From the NCBI GenBank assembly GCA_036245525.1, contig BTPG01000003.1:187573533-187637532 (forward strand): a stretch of DNA of 64,000 nt, given 5' to 3'. Positions 38,753 through 49,279 of the stretch are shown here, piece by piece. The notes beneath the pieces are model-generated. The model saw only the letters and a program-made list of their open reading frames with translations, searched no databases and was not told where the DNA came from. How positions within the stretch are numbered: the stretch's first letter is position 1; each line of letters begins with the position of its first letter. This DNA is from Semisulcospira habei (lineage: Eukaryota > Mollusca > Gastropoda > Semisulcospiridae). A program made the position numbers and the translations under genes.

Positions 38753-38932
38753 TGTACAATGCAGAGACGAACCCAACGGAGAAAGAAACACGCTTATAAA
38801 AAGACAACACAATAATTGTATAACTTTAAAAAATATATATGAAATTGAAACATCATAAATTAATAAATTGTGTTGTAGCTGTCTTTCTAAGCGTGTTTCT
38901 TTCTCCGTTGGGTTCTTCTCTGCATTGTACAA
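38753..38932. mobile_element. family H MITE, full length
   Basis: TGTACAATGCAGAGACGAAC and TTCTTCTCTGCATTGTACAA are inverted outer ends. Inside are CCAACGGAGAAAGAAACACG and CGTGTTTCTTTCTCCGTTGG. AT-rich centre, no open frame. Confidence 0.9.
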
Positions 38933-39118
38933 GCTTGGCAGTCGCCTTATTGGTTCTGGATTTTAAACTACGCCGTTGTCGACACTGAAGTTACGCACAT
39001 CAGTAGTGAAAAATGCCTTCCTCTACCGTAACCTGTATGTAATATGTCACATGACTCTAGAGTGCTGTCGATTTCTTTTCAGAACAAACGACAGCTACAG
39101 GTTTATAAATGCGCCCTG

Positions 39119-39385
39119 TTTCGTTATTTTCGACCTTACGGCTTAGAGCCGTTAGGTCAAAAATGACAGACCAGCAGTTAAATGGCTGCTGAAGAAAAGA
39201 GGAGGAATGCGAAGTCGCCACTGCGTCGGAGGTTGAATAGAGAGTGGGACGGAGAGTGCTCTCACGGCTTGACAGTGCGTAACCTCATTTCAATTCTACG
39301 CCAAGTAAGCCGTCAGCATTCGTAATACAAATCTGCAAGCGAATCAGTCCGTCAGTAAGGGCCAAAATCACAGAGTAGCACACGT
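39119..39385. mobile_element. family E hairpin and half-copy
   Basis: TTTCGACCTTACGGCTTAGA and GCCGTTAGGTCAAAAATGAC form one hairpin (39119-39175). CCAAAATCACAGAGTAGCAC near 39362 is a right-half copy. In between, GTCGCCACTGCGTCGGAGGT resembles 37080. Confidence 0.75.
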
Positions 39386-39465
39386 ATTGTTTACAGCTCA
39401 AAGGTGGTGCCGTTTTAGTTCGCCACTTCCGTAGGCGCAATGATCAACGTGAACTATCAAGTCTT

Positions 39466-39490
39466 AAAAAAAAAAAAAAAAAAAAAAAAA
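39466..39490. repeat. poly-A tract
   Basis: About 25 A residues. Confidence 0.95.
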
Positions 39491-39514
39491 GTCTGCAATG
39501 AGCACTGGACAGGA

Positions 39515-39620
39515 AACCCGCCGTGGCAAAACGTTTTCGGGCCCACGACGGCCGCAGTGGGCCCGCGCACAGCCGTGCGCGGGACCACTGCAGCCGTCGT
39601 GGGCCCAAGGACTTTTGCAT
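39515..39620. mobile_element. family G GC-rich hairpin
   Basis: GGGCCCACGACGGCCGCAGT and CCACTGCAGCCGTCGTGGGC enclose GCGCACAGCCGTGCGC. Confidence 0.9.
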
Positions 39621-39689
39621 ACTGGAAAGACACAGAGCATGTGGGCTGAAAATGGGTAGGTCTTTACGCCCACACAATTACACCCGGAG

Positions 39690-39785
39690 TGAGTAACGCG
39701 CCAAGACTGAGCCTCACGCCAGATAAACCCGGGCTCAGGCGTACGTACGTACGCCAAAGTGAGCTCGGGTTTATCTGGCGTGACT
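39690..39785. repeat. isolated palindrome
   Basis: CACGCCAGATAAACCCGGGC and GCTCGGGTTTATCTGGCGTG around GCGTACGTACGTACGC. No other copy noticed in the window. Confidence 0.85.
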
Positions 39786-39954
39786 GTGTTGTGTCATGTT
39801 ACAGTGAAACCTGTTTGAGAGCAACCGACTTCTCTGCAACAATTAAATGGTCGTGACACAGGCGCGCTTTCAAGAGATGTCTTGAAGGGCAAAAAGTGTT
39901 TGTAATTTGGTTCATTACGATTTAATGCGGAGCAGAGGACTACGGCTATTTCAC

Positions 39955-40215
39955 GGCGGGTGCAAAAAGTGTCACCTGACGTTAAAGTCCAGCTTTCGCC
40001 ACTCAAATAAAGGTTTTTAATGGCAGGCAAAATGTGTCACCTGTCATGAAAGACCGTCTTTTAGGCGGGTACAACTGTTCTTTTTAATGACACAGTGTAG
40101 ATGCGTACAAGAAGGTCTTTAATGACAGGCAAAAAGTGTCGCCTGTCAAGACCATCATTTAGGTGGCCACAGCTGTAGCCACCTAAATGACGGTCTTTCA
40201 TGACAGGTAATCTCA
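39955..40215. repeat. cluster of ACCTGTCAT hairpins
   Basis: AAAAAGTGTCACCTGACGTT, AAAATGTGTCACCTGTCATG and AAAAAGTGTCGCCTGTCAAG lead into a perfect centre GGTGGCCACAGCTGTAGCCACC. One related copy lies at 27130. Confidence 0.8.
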
Positions 40216-40342
40216 TATAATAAGGGCGGTTGCTCACAACAGGTTCTCTTGTATCCACCTCGAAAAAAATTGCAACACCAAAATTATGCAGGGTCGGTCT
40301 GGTGTAAAGGTTTTCAGGCGCGTCACTTTGGCACACCTTCCC

Positions 40343-40445
40343 AGTGCGCAAAAATTATCGGGCCCGCGTCGGCCGCTGTTCAGGCCCGCGCGTGGCTGTG
40401 CGCGGGCCAACTGCGGCCGACATCAGCCCGATGGCCTTCTGCGCA
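40343..40445. mobile_element. family G GC-rich hairpin
   Basis: AGTGCGCAAAAATTATCGGG and CCCGATGGCCTTCTGCGCA ends; GGCCCGCGCGTGGCTGTGCG centre. Confidence 0.88.
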
Positions 40446-40633
40446 ATGGGTGTAATCTGTACCCTGTGAGAGACACTTTCTCAGGAAGAGGCGTTTAGCG
40501 TGTGAACAACATATACTTGCACGTGGCATGTGACAGAGAATAAATAGCCTTAACTCATTGTTTCTGAAATCTTTGTTCATTCAACGACCAAAAGCCAAAA
40601 CGGTCCAAGACGCATGGATGCAAATTGGTCTCA

Positions 40634-40697
40634 GCAAGAGGCATAGATCCTCATGAGCCCCCGCTGTCGCGGAGGCTCATGAGGATCTATGTCTTGC
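40634..40697. mobile_element. family B hairpin
   Basis: GCAAGAGGCATAGATCCTCA and TGAGGATCTATGTCTTGC around CCCCCGCTGTCGCGG. Confidence 0.93.
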
Positions 40698-40738
40698 TGT
40701 TGGATCGACTTCACTATTATTTTCTCGGCAGTGAAGGG

Positions 40739-41850
40739 GATACATTTAAATCAGAATCCGGTCAAGGAAAGTACTTCGTGCCACTTGAAAGTGCGGGCAC
40801 TGACAGCGTTTGCGTCATCGATTTCACGTGTAGTCTTAAGAACCAGATCAAGGAAAGTAGGCAGGGCCCCTTGAAAGCGGCGCGGACAGAGCGTGAGTGC
40901 GTCAGGAATTTACATGTAGTCTTAAGAATCAGATCAAGGAAAGTAGGCAGGGCCGCTTGAAAGAGCGTGTGTCAGGAGTTCATATGTGGTCCGGCCTATG
41001 AATCAGGTCAAGAAACGTAGGCAGAACCCTTTGAAAGCCCGGCGTGAGAAGAGCGTGCGTCAAGAGTTCACTTGTAGTCCGACCTACGAATGAGGTCAAA
41101 GAAAGTAGGCAGGGCCCCTTCAAAGTGCACAGAGAGCCTGCGTCAGGTGTTTACATGACGTCCGGCCTATATCAGGTCAAGAAAAGTAGGCAGGGCCCCT
41201 TCAAAGTGCACTGAGAGCGTGCATCAGGAGTTTACATGACGTCCGACCTATGAATCAGGTCAAAGAAAGTAGGCAGGGCCCCTTCAAAGTGCACTGAGAG
41301 CGTGCTTCAGGAGTTTACATGACGTCCGACCTATGAATCAGGTCAAAGAAAGTAGGCAGGGCCCCTTCAAAGTGCACTGAGAGCGTGCGTCAGGAGTTTA
41401 CATGACGTCCGACCTATGAATCAGGTCAAAGAAAGTAGGCAGGGCCCCTTCAAAGTGCACTGAGAGCGTGCGTCAGGAGTTTACATGACGTCCGACCTAT
41501 GAATCAGGTCAAAGAAAGTAGGCAGGGCCTCTTCAAAGTGCACTGAGAGCGTGCATCAGGAGTTTACATGGCGTCCGACCTATGAATCAGGTCAAAGAAA
41601 GTAGGCAGAGCCCCTTCAAAGTGCACTGAGAGCGTGCGTCAGGAGTTTACATGGCGTCCGACCTATGAATCAGGTCAAAGAAAGTAGGCAGAGCCCCTTC
41701 AAAGTGCACTGAGAGCGTGCGTCAGGAGTTTACATGTAGTCCGGCCTATGAATCAGGTCAAGGAAATTAGGCAGAACCCCTTGAATGCGTGGGCAGAGCG
41801 TGCGTCACGGTGTTCACTTGTAGCCGTCCGACCTGTGAATCAGGTTTAGG
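40739..41850. repeat. ~83-bp minisatellite, ~12-13 units
   Basis: Units TATGAATCAGGTCAAAGAAA, GTAGGCAGGGCCCCTTCAAA and GCACTGAGAGCGTGCGTCAG. Central units are near-identical; the outer units are progressively diverged on both sides, as expected for an array homogenised from the middle. Confidence 0.95.
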
Positions 41851-41878
41851 AAAGTTGGACAATACAGTTTTTTTTTTT

Positions 41879-42079
41879 TTAACCCTTATCATACTGATAC
41901 ACCCATTGCTTGAAAAGAATTTGACTGATAGTTCAAGGGTGGTGCCAGAATGGAGGCGCCAAGCTATTCTGGCAACACCCTTGAACTAAAACAGTTGATC
42001 TATCTCCTAATCTATAATGTAGCCTGCATAAGACAATAAGCAATTTAAAAAAAAAAATCATCAGGATGCAATGTGTTAA
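41879..42079. mobile_element. family A MITE, CCCTTATCAT subtype, left inner arm deleted
   Basis: TTAA at 41879 and 42076. GTGGTGCCAGAATGGAGGCG joins the left arm directly to the mirror CGCCAAGCTATTCTGGC. Confidence 0.88.
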
Positions 42080-42389
42080 TGGACTAGAACTTGACTAAAA
42101 GCGACGACTGACAAGACATGTAACAGAAGTCAGTTGCATACGTGTAGTGAATAAATCGTTAAATGTTAAAGATAACAGGCAGTGCCCGCTGACAGCGAGG
42201 ACGGTGCAAGCTGTATACATAGTATGGCCGCCATCAGTCCCAGATGGCGAGCTGAATCATCCGAATGTAGTGAAAATTCGTACACTCTGCTTTTAGGGAT
42301 GACCCCCAATTTACCGCACCGACATAGACAGGAAATAACCTTTGATCCGACCACCGTGCACCACATTCACCAACCCTTCAGTTCATCAC

Positions 42390-42500
42390 AGCAGGAAATA
42401 GATCGGCCATGATAATTCAAGGGTAGTGCCAGATTAGCTTGGCGCCTTCACAGGCGCCAAGATAATCTGGCACTACCCTTGAACTATCGTGGCCGATCCG
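42390..42500. mobile_element. family A hairpin
   Basis: GATCGGCCATGATAATTCAA and TTGAACTATCGTGGCCGATC; the changes ATCGGCC / GGCCGAT are paired, where other copies have ATCGACC. Confidence 0.9.
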
Positions 42501-42597
42501 CCATGGCTGATCCATATTCCGCAGCTGGTACTGAGACACAGCTTTCACTGTTGACAAGAGGTCTCACGAAATTGCTACGGTTATTATTAGTCTATAT

Positions 42598-42722
42598 TTA
42601 ACCCATTCACTGCCAGTGGACACAGACTGGTTTTGACGTCATTGTAAATGCAACGCCGAAGATCTCCAGCCGTCAAAAGGGTCATGGATTCAAAATGTTT
42701 TCAGCAAGAGGCGTAGGAACCG
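42598..42722. mobile_element. family B left half, cut by (CA)n
   Basis: TTAACCCATTCACTGCCAGT to CAGCAAGAGGCGTAGGAACC, then the CA array; the right half is missing. Confidence 0.75.
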
Positions 42723-42724
<2 letters not shown>

Positions 42725-42801
<77 letters not shown>

Positions 42802-42902
42802 ATCACACACACACACCATCACACACACACACACACCATCACACACACACACACACACACACCATCACACACACACACACACACACATACACACACACAC
42901 CA

Positions 42903-42935
<33 letters not shown>

Positions 42936-42958
42936 ATCACACACACACACACACACCA

Positions 42959-42993
<35 letters not shown>

Positions 42994-43118
42994 ATCACAC
43001 ACACACACACACACACCATCACACACACACACACACACACACACCATCACACACACACACACACACACACAGACACACACACACACACACACCATCACAC
43101 ACACACACACACGCACCA

Positions 43119-43169
<51 letters not shown>

Positions 43170-43170
43170 A
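42725..43170. repeat. compound (CA)n / CCATCA array
   Basis: About 440 bp of CA repeats punctuated by CCATCA at 12-40-bp spacing. Conceptual His/Thr-rich translation is an artefact. Confidence 0.97.
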
Positions 43171-43187
43171 ACACACAAATAAATGAA

Positions 43188-43738
43188 TACCCAACGAAGA
43201 AAGAAAAAACGCTTAGAAAGGACAGTTTTCAAAATAGACACTACATAGGCGGATCTGGGGGGGGGAAGGGGTACAGCGGTTCCGGCCACCCCCCCAACCC
43301 CCACCCCCACTCCGACCCAACATTCTTTTAAAAAATGCTATAACAAAGTCCTTTTTTGCCTTGTTTGCTCCCTCCCCCCCCCCCCCTCCGTCGTTTGATA
43401 TTTTGGCGAATGGTGAGAGTCTTAACACGCACGCGCCTTCTCTCCACCCCCCCCCCCCTCCCCCCGCTTTTCGCTTTTCGATCTTTCGGCCCCTGGAAAC
43501 AAGGTCTAGGTTGGGGAGGCCTTTTGTATCGGATTGAAGGTCCCAAACAAAAAGTTGGACCCCCCCACCCCTCGAGGTAACTGATCCGCCCCTGCACTAC
43601 TTTCAAAAATGCATTCTCCACGCACGGACAATATAATTAGCTAATTGTATACTTGTTTGTGTGTCTATTTCGAACGATAAATAATAAAATGTGTTTAAAC
43701 TGTCTTTTTCTAAGCGTGCTTCTGTCTTCGCTGGGTCA
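43188..43738. mobile_element. family H element split by a GGGGCGGATC element
   Basis: ACCCAACGAAGAAAGAAAAA and CGCTTAGAAAGGACAGTTTT are mirrored by AAACTGTCTTTTTCTAAGCG and CTTCGCTGGGT near 43698-43738. The insert at 43246-43594 separates the halves. Confidence 0.85.
43246..43594. mobile_element. GGGGCGGATC element with 6-bp target duplication
   Basis: Left end is worn (AGGCGGATC), right end GATCCGCCCCTG. CACTAC at 43239-43244 and 43595-43600 fits a target-site duplication. Confidence 0.85.
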
Positions 43739-43829
43739 CAAGTTATTCACATTTTTAGCAGCTGGGGCTACTGAGGATCTTGCATTTTGGGTGGCCGGCC
43801 TTCCGTATTTTTTCCTGGCAGTCGTGGGG

Positions 43830-44030
43830 TTAACGTGAAAAAAGTGAACACGATCCAACTGCAAGAGACATAGATCCTCATGAGCCCCCGCGACTGCGGG
43901 GGCTCATGAGGATCTATGTCTCTTGCTGAGACCAATTTGTATCCACGTTTCTTGGACGGTGTTGCTTTTTGGTCGTTGAATAGCACAAATTACGCACAGT
44001 GTACGTACAGTGCCTTAGGGAAGGGGTTAA
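43830..44030. mobile_element. family B element, TTAA-bounded
   Basis: TTAACG at 43830 and GAAGGGGTTAA at 44027. Hairpin 43861-43925: GCAAGAGACATAGATCCTCA...TGAGGATCTATGTCTCTTGC, perfect. Confidence 0.93.
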
Positions 44031-44440
44031 AAGTGTTAAAAGTGTTAAGGGATGCAACTCGCTTGACTCAGCGTCCGACACTATCCGGCCGCGACAGCGG
44101 ACACTAAAGTGGATCTACCGACATACATCAGTGTACCAAATTTGGTGTACTCGGCTGCGTTCAAAGAGCCGGGTGTTGACAGCACTTGAACGTGTGTCGT
44201 TTGGCGTACACAACAACAAGTGGCGCGAGTCTAGTGCGGTTGTTCTGTCAGTTCAGTACTCGTGTCGCGCACTGGGCTGACCTAGTTACTAATTCTCCCA
44301 AACCAATTTTTTTTTCTCCTTTCATTAATTCACCTATTGTGTTTTTTCCCGTAGTTTTTCTTCCTCCTCTTCTTCTTCTTCTTATTATTATTATTGTTAT
44401 TATTTGCATGCTCTGTTTATTTTCCTGTTATGTTGTTTGT
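44031..44440. other. unassigned DNA with (TTA)n
   Basis: Contains GTGTACCAAATTTGGTGTAC, a perfect short palindrome at 44130-44150, and CTTCTTCTTATTATTATTATT near 44370-44395. No exon recognised. Confidence 0.4.
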
Positions 44441-44535
44441 TTACAGGACAGCTTGTAAGACTGACAGGCACTGAGTTGCCTAATAGCTTTATCCTGAATA
44501 AATAAAGATTCATCATCATCATCATCATCATCATC
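44440..44535 (+). mobile_element. possible LINE 3' tail with (ATC)n
   Basis: GAGTTGCCTAATAGCTTTAT and CCTGAATAAATAAAG lead into a (CAT)n run. LINEs of CR1/L2 type often end in such short tandem units; no reverse transcriptase is attached here. Confidence 0.4.
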
Positions 44536-44582
44536 AGTTGGAAGCGGCTCAGTGTCCGGCCGTCTTCCTACTAGTAGTGCGC

Positions 44583-44620
44583 GGCCGGTCTGTGATTTTG
44601 GACCTTTCGGCTGTAATCGC
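44583..44620. mobile_element. family E half-element
   Basis: GGCCGGTCTGTGATTTTGG and ACCTTTCGGCTGTAATCGC only. Confidence 0.7.
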
Positions 44621-44807
44621 AGGCAAGACCACACAAAGAAAGAATAAACAGAATAACAAGCGGTCTAATGACTATGTGCCAATGGACAGAGGTTGATCTT
44701 CACCGCATAGTTCATCATCAAAGGTAGCCTTGCCAGATTAGGGTTCTGTCTTAGAGGACAACGCATCCATATCAATCCGGAGACACTTAAGCCACTTGTG
44801 CATGCAG

Positions 44808-44908
44808 CACCCCAGCAAACAAAAGTCCTCGGGCCCACGACGACCGCAGTTGTCTCGCGCACGGCCGTGCGCGGGCCCACTACGTCCGTCGTGGGCCCGA
44901 AGTTCTTT
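44808..44908. mobile_element. family G GC-rich hairpin
   Basis: TCCTCGGGCCCACGACGACC and GTCCGTCGTGGGCCCGAAG; centre GCGCACGGCCGTGCGC. Confidence 0.92.
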
Positions 44909-44952
44909 TACTGGGGACAGTACCCGCCAGTGCTGCCGTCATATGGTAAAAG

Positions 44953-45040
44953 CGATCATGTCCATTTTTGAGAAAAGCGGGATTTTCAATGAAAAACAAT
45001 GAAAGTCTCGCTTTTCTCAAAAGTGAACATACTGGTCATA
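44953..45040. repeat. family F hairpin, AGAAAAGC variant
   Basis: ATGTCCATTTTTGAGAAAAG and CTTTTCTCAAAAGTGAACAT: GAGAAAAG / CTTTTCTC replaces GTGAAAAG / CTTTTCAC on both arms. Confidence 0.9.
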
Positions 45041-45074
45041 CAACGGCAGAGTAATTGCGTGCACAACAGAACTA

Positions 45075-45118
45075 CTTGGGGGAGGGGGGGGGGGGGGGGG
45101 GAAAGGGGGGGGGGGGTT
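45075..45118. repeat. poly-G tract
   Basis: Two G-runs separated by GAAAG. Confidence 0.95.
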
Positions 45119-45514
45119 GGTTACTGATGTCAGGGGAGGCAATGATACATTTAGGTTACTGTTTAGGCGATGTCATGTGTTGCTTCCCCTTTACCACTCG
45201 CTAAAATCGGCGACTTTTGGGTGACGTTGTGAGGAAAGACAATAGCAAATTGAGGTCTATCTTTTAGGTATGTTATGAAACTAGATTGCCTCCCTTACAA
45301 CCTAACGCCAATCCGGATGACACTTTTCTGCGTATCTTTTATGGATACGATGGGTATCTGTTTACAAGCACAGCCTGATGTCGTGAAACGCATTTTTTTG
45401 TTACGGTGTAGATCGCTCCACATGGTCCAGTTCTATTGTTGCACCGTGAAGAATATTTCGTACAAATATTCCTCATAGTAGAGTCTAGGCCCCAAGAGAC
45501 TGAAACAGAGCGTC

Positions 45515-45622
45515 TCAGTTGCCCGAAATGTCTCGGGGCCGGTGTGGGACGTGGTTGGGCCGCGCACAGCTGTGCGAGGACCAACTCGGTACGTCCCACA
45601 TCGGCTCGAGGACCTTTGCTCA
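45515..45622. mobile_element. family G hairpin, divergent
   Basis: GGGCCGGTGTGGGACGTGGT and GGTACGTCCCACATCGGCTC; centre GCGCACAGCTGTGCG. Confidence 0.85.
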
Positions 45623-45744
45623 TTGGATGGAGGTCTGTGTTCATAAGTCCTTTATCAGTAATGTCTTAAACATCTTCAGGCTACAGGCGGAGGGAAATCA
45701 GCCAGGATAGCCCAAGTGTACTGTGTAGTTTGGTGGTCTATCCA

Positions 45745-45790
45745 AACGCCAAGCTAATCTGGTACTGCTCTTTATCTATCTTGGTCCGTT
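45745..45790. mobile_element. family A fragment
   Basis: ACGCCAAGCTAATCTGGTAC and TTATCTATCTTGGTCC are a lone decayed right arm. Confidence 0.65.
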
Positions 45791-46085
45791 TCATGCCGCA
45801 CCCATCCACCCCAACTCCTCCACCCCACCACAAACTGAAACCTCTTCCTCGGCCCCTGCCAGTCGTAAAACGATTTGATGTTCATGTGTTACTTTGTTCG
45901 ACATATATATATGACACATTGTTGACGGTGTTCAGTCGTTCAAGCTACCCATCTCCTCCACCCCACCACTGACTAAACTGTAACCTCTTCCTCGGTCCCT
46001 GCCAGTCCTAAAACGATTCGATGTTCATGTGTTACCCTGTACGACATATATATGACACATTTTTGACGGTGTTCAGTCGTTCAAA
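45786..46085. repeat. ~145-bp tandem duplication
   Basis: GAAACCTCTTCCTCGGCCCC...GACGGTGTTCAGTCGTTCAA and GTAACCTCTTCCTCGGTCCC...GACGGTGTTCAGTCGTTCAA are adjacent copies. Confidence 0.9.
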
Positions 46086-46189
46086 GCTAATATCAAATCA
46101 AAACTCCAAAAGCTTATCTTCACAATTTAAGGAACAACTACAATCTTGAATACAGTATTGAGTTATTGAATGCCCAAGAGCAGGTGATT

Positions 46190-46315
46190 GCGCATTGGCA
46201 ATGAAATACCCAATGAGCAAAATGTCATTGGGCCGACCTCAGCCGCCGTTGGCCCGCGCACGGCCGTGCGCGGGCCAACGGCGGCTGACGTCGGCCCGAT
46301 GACCATTTGCGCCCT
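46190..46315. mobile_element. family G hairpin, near perfect
   Basis: GCAAAATGTCATTGGGCCGA and TCGGCCCGATGACCATTTGC outer arms; GGCCCGCGCACGGCCGTGCG centre. Confidence 0.95.
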
Positions 46316-46319
46316 GGCG

Positions 46320-46930
46320 GTTAGCAATCAGTACGCCCTACCGCAGCACAGTCTCGGCCGATTAGTACAGGCAAACACCAACAGGTAACGGCGTCGTTCT
46401 CAGGACGAGAACTCGGGCCCTGGGTTGACACTGTCATCAGACTCTCAGACCCGCCTGTACGCTGCGACTTACCGCAGGCCACGGCAGGAACATAGGGAAC
46501 ATGCTAAGTAATGCCGCGTAAACACTGGGTAGAGCTCAAAGGCTGTCACGCATTCTTAGGGCCAGTTCTGGCGAAAATGATCTCTGTTCCAAAAATTGCT
46601 TCTCAGTGATCAGGTTTCGGAGGTTGTTCACGACACCAGTTGGCTTAACCGGAAAGCAAAATCAACAATTTTCCCCACATCATATAAAAGCCGGTCCCAT
46701 CAGTACGTACGTAAGACATCCGGCTGCATCAGTAGCTAGAAAATGTCACGATTTCTACACTTAACTAAGCCTCACAGTGAACAGTTCAAATCCGGAAAAT
46801 TCGAGAAATATCCTTGGCAGCTGAACTAAAGTATGGTGTAACGAACACAACATCATCCAAGTGATCACTTGAAACCCAGTTTTGCCAGGGTAGAGACTTA
46901 TGCAAGACAACCAAACCGATCAATTTCAAA
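46320..46930. other. unassigned intergenic DNA
   Basis: No recognised exon or repeat family. Confidence 0.4.
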
Positions 46931-46934
46931 GATA

Positions 46935-47011
46935 TTAACCATTTGGCTTTTTTGATTCCTGAAGGCCGCGAATCACCGCGACTAAAGCGCTACCGACAGC
47001 CAAAGGGTTAA
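46935..47011. mobile_element. family D MITE, shortened
   Basis: TTAACCATTTGGCTTTTTTG and GCTACCGACAGCCAAAGGGT; right boundary TTAA at 47008. Confidence 0.85.
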
Positions 47012-47261
47012 ACATAACAGTCCAGCGAAACGTAATCCGATACATCTGAGCTTCAAAAATACAGGCTGCGAGACTGACACACTGCTGAAGTCCAACCCGC
47101 CACAAAGCTGTACGGTTGTTTATTGTCCGTCTTCTAATTGCACCGAAACATACAGATCTGAGAAGAGTCACTTCACGGGATCTCTCACTGAAGAGAATAA
47201 ACAACCCCGTAGACACATTCAAAGGAACATAGTAATAAATTGACCATACTGCCTTGCACTG

Positions 47262-47330
47262 AAGAAGCAGAGACCCTCAAGGTGTAGTGTGTATCTACAG
47301 ATAGTCATAGTGATCTGTGCATCTTGCAGA
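47262..47330. mobile_element. family B hairpin, highly degraded
   Basis: GAAGAAGCAGAGACCCTCAA...GATCTGTGCATCTTGCAG. Confidence 0.5.
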
Positions 47331-47429
47331 ATAAACGAACTTGTCGAGAAAACGCTCATGTTTCATCCAAGCCCGTATATAGTCATCCTCAAAGGAACGC
47401 TGTGATAAACCGGCCATGCATACTTACCG

Positions 47430-47495
47430 GCAAGAGGTATAGACAATCTTGAGCCCCTGTGTATTTGCAGCGGGTCATGTGGATCTATGACTTGC
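47430..47495. mobile_element. family B hairpin, degraded
   Basis: GCAAGAGGTATAGACAATCT...CATGTGGATCTATGACTTGC; the central arms are broken. Confidence 0.75.
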
Positions 47496-47666
47496 AGTAC
47501 TAGGGCCTACTTACTGCGAAAGCGCGTACGGACAGTATCCTTGACAGCCGTGCAACTCGGGAAGAAAGAAAAACAATTAAAACAGAATAGGCCCACAACT
47601 GTACCTCTTTGTCTAAGTTGCGACCTGTGGATCGACCGCAAAGCCAAATTCACCAAATTTGCAAGT

Positions 47667-47759
47667 CAACTCTTTGGCTGTCGGTTGTAGCGCCTTTTGT
47701 CGCAATGATTCCTGCAGGATTCATCGCGACAAAAGTGCTACCAACAGCCAAGTAGTTAA
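47667..47759. mobile_element. family D MITE
   Basis: CTCTTTGGCTGTCGGTTGTA and GTGCTACCAACAGCCAAGTA around GATTCCTGCAGGATTC. Its right TTAA starts the next element. Confidence 0.92.
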
Positions 47760-47832
47760 CTCATTCGAGACGTGCCGCCTCCGGATACGCGGCTTAAGCC
47801 GCGTATCCGGAAGCGGCATGTCTCGAATGAAT
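47756..47832. mobile_element. family C hairpin MITE sharing TTAA
   Basis: TTAACTCATTCGAGACGTGC and GCATGTCTCGAATGAATAAT; centre GCGGCTTAAGCCGC. Confidence 0.93.
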
Positions 47833-47839
47833 AATAATT

Positions 47840-48600
47840 TAAAACAAATGACCTAACGATGCTTAACTTCTGAAACTTGACTGACATCACCGTGAGCAAA
47901 AGGTGCACGGTCCGACTTCAAAAGCATTTAGCTACAGCCAGCCAACGCTCGTGCGTAGACCGACTGCAGAGAAAAAAAATAAGACAATTAATAACAAAAC
48001 TTTGCAACTCTTTTGTGGGCCATCTACCTGGCCTAGGCAGCTCAAACTGGTTTTTGGACACGTCTACCTATGGCCAACTCGCTCCCATCCATTTTAGCCT
48101 GCTAGCTCATACTTTAATTTTCAGCTGCAGTATGATAAGGGGTGCAGGGGAAGGGGGAGGGGGAGGGGGGGGGGGGTAAAATATTCTTCAAACTTCAAAA
48201 CCGACTTGCGGGCATGGACGATCTATGAGGTCCAGAAAGGACTTGTTGAGTTGGTCTGGGTATGACCTGTTCGATTCCATCTCTTTTAGCCTGCTAGATC
48301 ATACTTTGGACACTGCAATGACCCCTGACCCCCTGACCTAGACCTTTTATCCCTTGTTGACTGCATAATCCGCAAACTTGACGTAGAGGGTGTTTGGACA
48401 GAGAAAAATTCGAGTCACTCCCGGCATTTCTGTACACGAAACCGTGTGTAGCATGGAGGCACAGCCTGCACAGTAATAAAAAACGAAACTCATTTTACTC
48501 GTCTCCTTAACGCTTTGAAGTCGCACATTTCGACTCTACTCAGTGCGTCAACAGGTGACGCACATTTTATTTAAAGCTATTTTCATGTTTAAAATTGTAA
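47840..48600. other. unassigned intergenic DNA
   Basis: TTTTAGCCTGCTAGCTCATAC and TTTTAGCCTGCTAGATCATAC recur at ~48094 and ~48286, a diverged ~190-bp duplication. G-rich run at 48150-48176. No exon seen. Confidence 0.45.
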
Positions 48601-48608
48601 AAATAAAA

Positions 48609-49276
48609 TGACACACAAGTAGGGTTACAAAGTAAAGTAGATTATAGCACTGTCAGGGGAGAGAAATGTGCATGATCGACCAGTGATCATAGATCTACTG
48701 TGGCCAAAGCACAAAAAAAAAAGAGATAGGAAAGAGAGGGGGCGCTAAAAAAGTGACTGAAAGCAATGCATATGGAAGCCCCCCCGAAGGGGGGCGTATC
48801 ACATATCCCACTGTTCCAGCCACTCAGTGCATGGAAATTTAAATCTAGGTCCCCCCGAGGGGGGTCCAGATATTTAGCCGGTGTGGACAGCTGTTTCGGT
48901 CTTGGCGACCTCTTCAGCACACCATGAAGAGGTCGCCAAGACCGAAACAGCTGTCCACACCGGCTAAATATCTGGACCCCCCTCGGGGGGACCTAGATTT
49001 AAATTTCCATGCACTGAGTGGCTGGAACAGTGGGATATGTGATACGCCCCCCTTCGGGGGGGCTTCCATATGCATTGCTTTCAGTCACTTTTTTAGCGCC
49101 CCCTCTCTTTCCTATCTCTTTTTTTTTTTGTGCTTTGGCCACAGTAGATCTATGATCACTGGTCGATCATGCACATTTCTCTCCCCTGACAGTGCTATAA
49201 TCTACTTTACTTTGTAACCTTCCTAAAATATTAGCACTGGCAGTCTCCCCTTTTCTTTTTTTTTGACACACAAGTA
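48609..49276. mobile_element. long palindrome (~300-bp arms) with 13-bp direct flanks
   Basis: Arms from ~48625 to 48916 and 48925 to ~49219 are almost exact complements around the 8-base spacer GCACACCA. TGACACACAAGTA occurs at 48609-48621 and 49264-49276, as expected for a target-site duplication. The right arm extends ~45 bp further, to a T-run, than the left. Matching single-arm fragments are at 10985 and 12010. The open frames on both arms are mirror images. A Penelope-like or fold-back origin is possible but unproven. Confidence 0.88.
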
Positions 49277-49279
49277 ATT

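Noticed and set aside
42695..43186. 163-codon His/Thr-rich open frame
   Set aside because: Direct translation of the (CA)n/CCATCA array; no start context, domain or splice support.
48687..49217. Mirror-image open frames starting KRSPRPKQLSTPAKYLD
   Set aside because: They are the two arms of one palindrome. The peptide may echo a retroelement tail, but there is no evidence that it is a gene.
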